A stretch of 64,000 nt of DNA from the NCBI RefSeq assembly GCF_000292345.1, contig NZ_ALOU01000047.1, positions 62,001-126,000 of the forward strand, given 5' to 3'. The DNA comes from Cupriavidus sp. BIS7. GTDB lineage: Bacteria > Pseudomonadota > Gammaproteobacteria > Burkholderiales > Burkholderiaceae. How positions within the stretch are numbered: the first letter of the stretch is position 1; the number at the start of each line of letters is the position of its first letter. A program made the translations under genes and the position numbers. This document shows, one piece after another, positions 59,295-64,000 of the stretch. The notes beneath the pieces were generated by a model. It was not told where the DNA came from and did not search any database. It was given only the letters and a program-made list of their open reading frames with translations.

Positions 59295-60932
59295 CTATAG
59301 CTCGTCCTCCACGGGCAGCAGGCCGAGGAAGTCGATGCCGATGTGCTGCCACACGCTCATGCCGGGCTCCTTGTCGGTGGTGACTTCCTTGCCCTGCTCG
59401 ACCGTGGTCCACGTCAGGCTCTCGTGACCGAACTGATCCTTGCGCAAGGCCACGCGCCATGCGATTTCGGACAGGTGCTTGTCCATATCCTCGACGAGCC
59501 GGCTTGCCAGCGCGGGGCTATCGAGCACCACCCCCATTTCCGTGTTGAGCCTGTCCGAGCGCGGGTCCAGATTCAGCGAACCGACAAACAGCAGGCGCCT
59601 GTCCACCACGTAGGCCTTGGCATGCAGCGCGGCCCGGCTTGATGCGAACGTGCCGCTCAGCCTGCCACGGTCGCGCGCCAGTTCGGCATTGGCCGTGGGC
59701 TTCAGTTCGTACAGGTCGATCCCGGCATTGAGCAGCGCTTCACGGTGCCGCACATACCCGGCGTGCACTGCGGGGACGTCCGTGGCGGCAAACGAATTCG
59801 TCAGCACACGGACCTTGACGCCTCGCGCGGCGATACCTGTCAGCCACTTCTCGTTATCGTCAGGCAGGAAATACGGACTGACCAGCACCAGTTCGGTCTG
59901 TGCCTTCTCCATCAGCGCGCGCAACCTGGGGACCGCATGCGTCGACGGATCGTCCGGGCTTTCCTCGATCTTGTCGGGCTTGTCGGCAATCACGCGTGCT
60001 GTGCCGACATAGCCGGGCAGGTGGCCAGCTTCGATGCCGTGCGCCAGGCCAGAGTCGAGCAGCTCCTGCACGAAAGGGCTGGCGTGCGCCAGGTCGCTCT
60101 TGGCTTCGATGTCCTTGCGGATGCTGCGCAACGTCTCGGGCTCCTCCTTGCCCTCCGGCAACAGCGCGGCCACGGGATACGCGCTCTCGCTGTTCCAGTA
60201 CTGGTCGAACACCTTGCTGGCCACCGGCACCACAGGCCCGGCCACCATGATGTCGAGATCGCTGAAATCGAGGTCGGGCTTGGCGGAGAAATATGCGTCG
60301 CCGATATTGCGCCCGCCAATCACGCCCACAAGGTTGTCCACCACCATCTGCTTGTTGTGCATGCGCCGGTCAAGCCGGCCGAAATCGAATGCCAGCTGGA
60401 CCCAGCGCGCACCGCGACTGGCGAACGGATTGAACAGGCGGACCTCGATATTCGGATGGGCGTCAAGCGCAGCCCAGAGCTTGTCCTGCTTGCTGGTATG
60501 AAAGTCGTCGATCAACAGGCGCACCCGCACGCCTCGATCGGCCGCGTCGATCAACTCCCCGAGCAACGCGCTGCCGGTGGTGTCCGCGTCGAAGCTGTAG
60601 TACTGCAGGTCCAGCGTCTTCTGCGCCGCGCGTGCCAGCGCCATGCGGGCGGTCAGCGCGTCCGGGCCGGCGCCGAGCGGATAGAAGATCGACTGGCCCG
60701 GATTCTGCGCGAGACGCGGGGCCAGCGATCGCGCCAGCAGCGTGTCGCCGTTATCGGTAATCGCATAGCTCGGCGTGCGTTCGGGGTTCGCGGGCAGGCT
60801 CGCACAGCCCGCCAGTACGCCAAGACAGAGCCACAGGCAGGCCGACATACAGGCCGACAGGCAAGCCGACAGACCGGCCATCAGCGCGCGGGCGCCGATT
60901 GGCGATCCCCGGTATGTCGATGTCTGCGCCAT
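59295..60932 (-). CDS. phospholipase D family lipoprotein (cardiolipin synthase-like)
   Basis: A 545-residue protein with two HKD motifs: MHNKQMVVDNLVGVIGGRNIGD (about residues 190-211) and ALHAKAYVVDRRLLFVGSLNLDPRS (about 440-464), both complete. The N-terminus is a lipoprotein-like signal (LSACLSACMSACLWLCLGVLAGCASLPANP), with the lipobox LAGC. Proteins of this layout act as phosphatidyltransferases or phospholipases at the cell envelope. A 12-bp tandem repeat in the signal sequence adds extra Ser-Ala-Cys units. It is 24 bases downstream of the MscS gene, so the two form an operon. Confidence 0.85.
   Translation of the reverse strand: MAQTSTYRGSPIGARALMAGLSACLSACMSACLWLCLGVLAGCASLPANPERTPSYAITDNGDTLLARSLAPRLAQNPGQSIFYPLGAGPDALTARMALARAAQKTLDLQYYSFDADTTGSALLGELIDAADRGVRVRLLIDDFHTSKQDKLWAALDAHPNIEVRLFNPFASRGARWVQLAFDFGRLDRRMHNKQMVVDNLVGVIGGRNIGDAYFSAKPDLDFSDLDIMVAGPVVPVASKVFDQYWNSESAYPVAALLPEGKEEPETLRSIRKDIEAKSDLAHASPFVQELLDSGLAHGIEAGHLPGYVGTARVIADKPDKIEESPDDPSTHAVPRLRALMEKAQTELVLVSPYFLPDDNEKWLTGIAARGVKVRVLTNSFAATDVPAVHAGYVRHREALLNAGIDLYELKPTANAELARDRGRLSGTFASSRAALHAKAYVVDRRLLFVGSLNLDPRSDRLNTEMGVVLDSPALASRLVEDMDKHLSEIAWRVALRKDQFGHESLTWTTVEQGKEVTTDKEPGMSVWQHIGIDFLGLLPVEDEL
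60834..60881 (+). repeat. four 12-bp tandem repeats in the signal sequence of the PLD gene
   Basis: Units of about CAGGCAGGCCGA recur four times (60834, 60846, 60858, 60870) with 1-4 changes. On the coding strand they encode the repeated Leu-Ser-Ala-Cys pattern of the signal peptide, keeping frame. Confidence 0.65.
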
Positions 60933-60955
60933 GATGCGGCCTCCCTGCGGTCAGG

Positions 60956-61783
60956 TCACTGCTGCACCGCGTTCTTCTGCGCCGGCTGCCGGTAGTAGCC
61001 GCGCACGATCTGCTGTGCCACCGGCAGCCGCGCGCTGACCGGCACGGGAAAGCGCACGATCGCGTCGAACCGGTTCACATCGACTGGCTCGAACATCACG
61101 CGCGGCTCGAACTGCGAAAGGTCGACAAAGCGCATGTCGCCGTAACGGCGCAGTGTCCGGCCAGCCTCGTCCATGAACCCCTCGCACGCCTGGCGGGCCA
61201 CCTTTACCAGTTGCTCCTCAACTTCATCGGGGTTCACGCCGACTTCAAGCGGAATCCGCACGGTGTCGAGCGTATAGGCGCCCGCCTGCGAATGGTTGCG
61301 CACGGCCGTCGTCAGCAACATGCTGTTGGGCACCTGCACCGTGAACCCCGTGTACTGGCGCGCCGGCGCCACTTCCACCAGCGTCGTCGACATCACATCC
61401 ATATCGATGACCTCGCCGCCGAACGGCCCGATCTCGACCAGATCGCCAAGCTGGAACGGCCGGGTGACCATGCGCATGAACGCGCCAAGGAAGCACATCA
61501 CCAGCTCTTTGCCGACCAGCAGCAGCGCTGCGGCAAACGCGGCCAGCGAGATCGCCACGCTCTTGAGTTCGGAGACCCAGATACCCAGCAGCAGCAGGAA
61601 CACCACGGCCGCCACAAGGTTGCGCGATGCCACGGTCCAGGCGCGGTAGCTGCCGCGATTGTCGGCCTGCAGGCGCGCCGAGAAGAAGCGGTTGATCAGC
61701 TTGACCACCACCGTGCCGACAAGAATCACGATCAGGCTTGTGACCATGTTGATCACGATGCTGTCGCTGGCGTTGAAATGCAT
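60956..61783 (-). CDS. MscS-family mechanosensitive channel
   Basis: A 275-residue channel. N-terminal membrane segments (IVINMVTSLIVILVGTVVVKLINRFFS, LVAAVVFLLLLGIWVSELKSVAISLAAFAAALLLVG) lead into the pore/beta-domain MRMVTRPFQLGDLVEIGPFGGEVIDMDVMSTTLVEVA, the conserved MscS middle. The C-terminal cytoplasmic domain (VRIPLEVGVNPDEVEEQLVKVARQACEGF) is complete. It should release solutes upon membrane tension. The ATG is at 61783, and the PLD gene follows. Confidence 0.88.
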   Translation of the reverse strand: MHFNASDSIVINMVTSLIVILVGTVVVKLINRFFSARLQADNRGSYRAWTVASRNLVAAVVFLLLLGIWVSELKSVAISLAAFAAALLLVGKELVMCFLGAFMRMVTRPFQLGDLVEIGPFGGEVIDMDVMSTTLVEVAPARQYTGFTVQVPNSMLLTTAVRNHSQAGAYTLDTVRIPLEVGVNPDEVEEQLVKVARQACEGFMDEAGRTLRRYGDMRFVDLSQFEPRVMFEPVDVNRFDAIVRFPVPVSARLPVAQQIVRGYYRQPAQKNAVQQ

Positions 61784-62009
61784 ATTGTTCGTCCCTCGTT
61801 CGCAGGCTGCGCCGCCGCGTGCGCATGCCTGCCCACGGCGATTCTATCCATATGGCGGCCCCGGCGGATTCCGTCGGGTTCAGATGTCAGGGTTTCTCCT
61901 GCGTCGAGGACCGACCGTGATGCCGGAAATCAAAAACCGAATCGTCGAACCGGGGCAGAATCGCCGGCGCCTGCCGCCCGTGCGCGGCGTTCAATGATGA
62001 GGATGATCG

Positions 62010-63431
62010 ATGATGTTGAAGTCCACTCGCCGCTGGCTGCTGGCTGCCGCCGGCATCGCCAGCCTGGCGCAGCTTTGCGGCACCGCACACGCGGCGGTCA
62101 CCGCCACCCCCGAACAGGCGCGTGCCCTGGCCAGGGAGGCCTGGATCTACGGCTATCCCGTGGTCGAATCCTACAAGACGCTCTACGCGCAGGCGGTAGA
62201 CCGTGACGGCCCCAACTTCAAGGCGCCGTTCAACCGCATCGGCAATACCGCGCAAACGTTCTCGCCCAGGGACACGGCCATCATCACGCCGAACGCCGAT
62301 ACGCCCTACTCGTTCGTCTGGCTTGACCTGCGTGCCGAGCCCGTGGTGCTCACGCTGCCCGCCGTGGAACACCAGCGGTACTACTCGGTGCAATTGCTCG
62401 ATATCTATACGCAGATCTTTGGCTACCTTGGCACGCGCGAAACCGGCAATGGCGGCGGCCGCTTCCTGATTGCCGGGCCCGACTGGCAAGGCCAGACACC
62501 CCCGGGCATCGACCGCGTGCTGCGCAGCGAGTCACGTATTGCCTACGCGCTGTATCGGACCCAGCTATTCGACGACGCCGATCTGTCCAAGGTGCGCGAG
62601 ATCCAGAAGGGCTACACGGTGCAGACGCTTTCCGCATTCCAGCAGCGCCAGGCGCCGTCACCGGCCCCGGCCGTGGATTGGCCGAAACCGCAGCCGGGCA
62701 TGACCGATGGCGTGGCGCTGTTCAGGTATCTCGATTTCATGCTGCAGTTCGCGCCGCCGGAGCCAAGCGAAACCGCGCTGATGCAGCGCCTGGCCGCCAT
62801 CGATGTGGGTCCGGGCAAGTCATTTGACGAGAACGCGCTGTCTCCCGAGATCCGGCAGGCGATTAGCGAAGGGATTGCCGATGCAAAGGCCGAATTCGCC
62901 ACGTTCCACAAGACCAGGCTCGGCACGAAGCAGGTCAGCAGCGGCGATCTGTTCGGCTCGCGCGCGTTCCTGAAGAACAACTACATGTACCGCTATGCGG
63001 GGGCGGCCCTGGGCATCTATGGCAACACCGCGGCCGAGGCGCTGTATCCGGGCTACTTCACCGATGCCGAAGGCAAGCCGCTCAGCGGCGCCAATGGCGC
63101 GCAATACACGCTGCGTTTCGGCAAGGATGCGTTGCCGCCGGCCAATGCGTTCTGGTCGATCACGATGTACGACGGCAAGACGAAACTGCTCGTCGACAAT
63201 GCGGCCGACCGGTACCTGATCAACTCGCGAATGCTGGGCACGCTGGCGCGCGACGCGGACGGCGGCATCACGCTGAACCTGCAGCACGGCAAGCCGGGCA
63301 CTGACAGGCAAGCCAACTGGCTGCCGGCGCCCGACGGCCCGTTCTATGTGGTCCTGCGTCTCTACATGCCGAAGGCGGAAGCCACCAGCGGCAAGTGGAA
63401 GCAGCCGCCACTGGTGAAGGCGCCGCAGTAA
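62010..63431 (+). CDS. DUF1254/DUF1214 domain exported protein
   Basis: A 473-residue protein with signal peptide MMLKSTRRWLLAAAGIASLAQLCGTAHAA. Residues about 35-180 are DUF1254 (WIYGYPVVESYKTLYAQAVDRDGPNFKAPFNRIGNTAQTFSPRDTAIITPNADTPYSFVWLDLRAEPVVLTLP). The end is DUF1214 (YTLRFGKDALPPANAFWSITMYDGKTKLLVDNAADRYLINSRML, WLPAPDGPFYVVLRLYMPK). The pair is common in exported proteins of unknown role in environmental proteobacteria. It has no obvious operon partner and is convergent with the efflux gene. Confidence 0.88.
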   Translation: MMLKSTRRWLLAAAGIASLAQLCGTAHAAVTATPEQARALAREAWIYGYPVVESYKTLYAQAVDRDGPNFKAPFNRIGNTAQTFSPRDTAIITPNADTPYSFVWLDLRAEPVVLTLPAVEHQRYYSVQLLDIYTQIFGYLGTRETGNGGGRFLIAGPDWQGQTPPGIDRVLRSESRIAYALYRTQLFDDADLSKVREIQKGYTVQTLSAFQQRQAPSPAPAVDWPKPQPGMTDGVALFRYLDFMLQFAPPEPSETALMQRLAAIDVGPGKSFDENALSPEIRQAISEGIADAKAEFATFHKTRLGTKQVSSGDLFGSRAFLKNNYMYRYAGAALGIYGNTAAEALYPGYFTDAEGKPLSGANGAQYTLRFGKDALPPANAFWSITMYDGKTKLLVDNAADRYLINSRMLGTLARDADGGITLNLQHGKPGTDRQANWLPAPDGPFYVVLRLYMPKAEATSGKWKQPPLVKAPQ

Positions 63432-63456
63432 CTCGCAGCAGTAACGCGTAGCAGCG

Positions 63457-64000
63457 TCAGGATGCAGGCGTCGCCGAGGTCTGCCAGCCGAGGCCCAGCG
63501 ACTTCTGCAGCGAGACAAAGTCCTTGAGCAGGTCCGCGTCTCCCGAGATGCGGTTCTGCTGCGTTGCCACACGCGTGCGCTCGACATCGAGCCATTCGAG
63601 CATGCTGGCCGTGCCCGCGCGGTAGCGCTGCTGCTGCAGCGTCGACGCGCGATCGGCCGAGGCCTCCACGCGGCGAAGCACTACAGCGTGCTCACGCTGG
63701 TGGCCGTAACGTGACAGCGCAACATCGGCGTCGCGCAGCGCCTTCAGCACCACGCTCTCGTAATTGGCCTGGGCCTCGTCGAGACCACCCTCCGCGCCCT
63801 CCACACCCGCCGCCACACGGCCGAAATCGAGAATATTCCATTGCAGGCGCGGCAGCGTCAGCCACGTGCCGTTTTCCTTGCGCGCGAGGTGGCCCGGGTC
63901 CGTCGCCGCGAAGCCCAACGACCCGAGCAGCGAAAGCTTCGGGAACCAGTCGGCCTTGCGTACGCCGACCTGCGCCGTGCTCGATGCCAGGCGGCGCTCC
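63457..64000 (-). CDS. partial outer-membrane efflux protein (NodT/OprM type)
   Basis: The minus-strand frame runs from a stop at 63457 through the right edge, giving at least 181 residues. It reads RRLASSTAQVGVRKADWFPKLSLLGSLGFAA near the edge, then LTLPRLQWNILDFGRVAAGVEGAEGGLDEAQANYESVVLKALRDADVALSRYGHQREHAVVLRRVEASADRASTLQQQRYRAGTASMLEWLDVERTRVATQQ. This is the second outer-membrane-factor repeat (LRDVEdAL and QxRYxxGxxxxL patterns). N-terminal repeat and lipoprotein signal are outside the window. It is a TolC-like channel for an RND pump. Confidence 0.87.
   Translation of the reverse strand, partial: ERRLASSTAQVGVRKADWFPKLSLLGSLGFAATDPGHLARKENGTWLTLPRLQWNILDFGRVAAGVEGAEGGLDEAQANYESVVLKALRDADVALSRYGHQREHAVVLRRVEASADRASTLQQQRYRAGTASMLEWLDVERTRVATQQNRISGDADLLKDFVSLQKSLGLGWQTSATPAS

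Noticed and set aside
59745..60995. 416-codon plus-strand ORF
   Set aside because: Antisense of the phospholipase D-like gene; Gln/His/Arg-rich composition typical of a shadow frame in GC-rich DNA.

Overview
The window looks like a chromosome or chromid segment of a beta-proteobacterium of the Cupriavidus/Ralstonia/Burkholderia type. The reasons are six periplasmic Bug-family receptors, an H-NS-like protein with a WxGRGxxP-type tail, many IclR and LysR regulators, a tandem glycine riboswitch, and a tRNA-Leu(CAG) set in GC-rich core sequence. Everything here was read by eye from the sequence and its translations, without database searches.

Region 1 (1-9.1 kb): a cut-off membrane protein, a DUF1488 protein, an H-NS-like protein, then a plus-strand operon of two acyl-CoA dehydrogenases, an ADP-forming type acyl-CoA synthetase, an enoyl-CoA hydratase, a Bug receptor and an IclR regulator. 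A perfect 16-bp palindrome precedes the operon. Region 2 (9.2-20.2 kb, minus strand): IclR, an LhgO-like FAD oxidoreductase, 4-oxalomesaconate hydratase (ligJ), two Bug receptors, 3-oxoadipyl-CoA thiolase (pcaF), a FadJ-like bifunctional enzyme, and etfA/etfB. Together regions 1 and 2 hold a complete beta-oxidation set with its own electron acceptor, probably for a dicarboxylic or aromatic-derived acyl-CoA.

Region 3 (20.7-28.7 kb): a polar amino-acid ABC importer, an aminotransferase and a 4-hydroxy-4-methyl-2-oxoglutarate/4-carboxy-4-hydroxy-2-oxoadipate aldolase (ligK) in one operon. Beside them are an IclR regulator and a divergent MFS exporter. The same inverted repeat, TTCATAAT-N3-ATTATGAA or close to it, lies before the importer operon and in the regulator/exporter intergenic region. 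I infer a catabolic unit for a gamma-hydroxylated glutamate-type amino acid. Region 4 (29-37 kb, minus strand): one seven-gene operon (acyl-CoA dehydrogenase, two Bug receptors, acyl-CoA synthetase, alpha/beta hydrolase, 2-hydroxyacid dehydrogenase, class II aldolase) with unknown substrate, next to a LysR gene. Region 5 (38-43.2 kb): a second 2-hydroxyacid dehydrogenase with a LigI-like lactonase, a Bug receptor, and mmsA beside a truncated beta-alanine:pyruvate aminotransferase.

Region 6 (43.3-46.2 kb) is debris: a frameshifted dadA fragment, an unrecognised gene, a DUF2384-like DNA-binding protein, and two sets of short tandem repeats. From about 46.2 kb the sequence becomes visibly more GC-rich, with G/C in almost every third codon position. 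I read 1-46 kb as an acquired or plastic catabolic island and 46-64 kb as core genome. The core part carries ArsR and LysR regulators, PepSY and cytochrome b561, an MFS transporter with an M20 amidohydrolase, a glycine riboswitch in front of a D-amino-acid dehydrogenase, a REP-like repeat, tRNA-Leu, a diguanylate cyclase, small lipoproteins, a phospholipase D-like lipoprotein, an MscS channel, a DUF1254 protein and a cut-off outer-membrane efflux protein.
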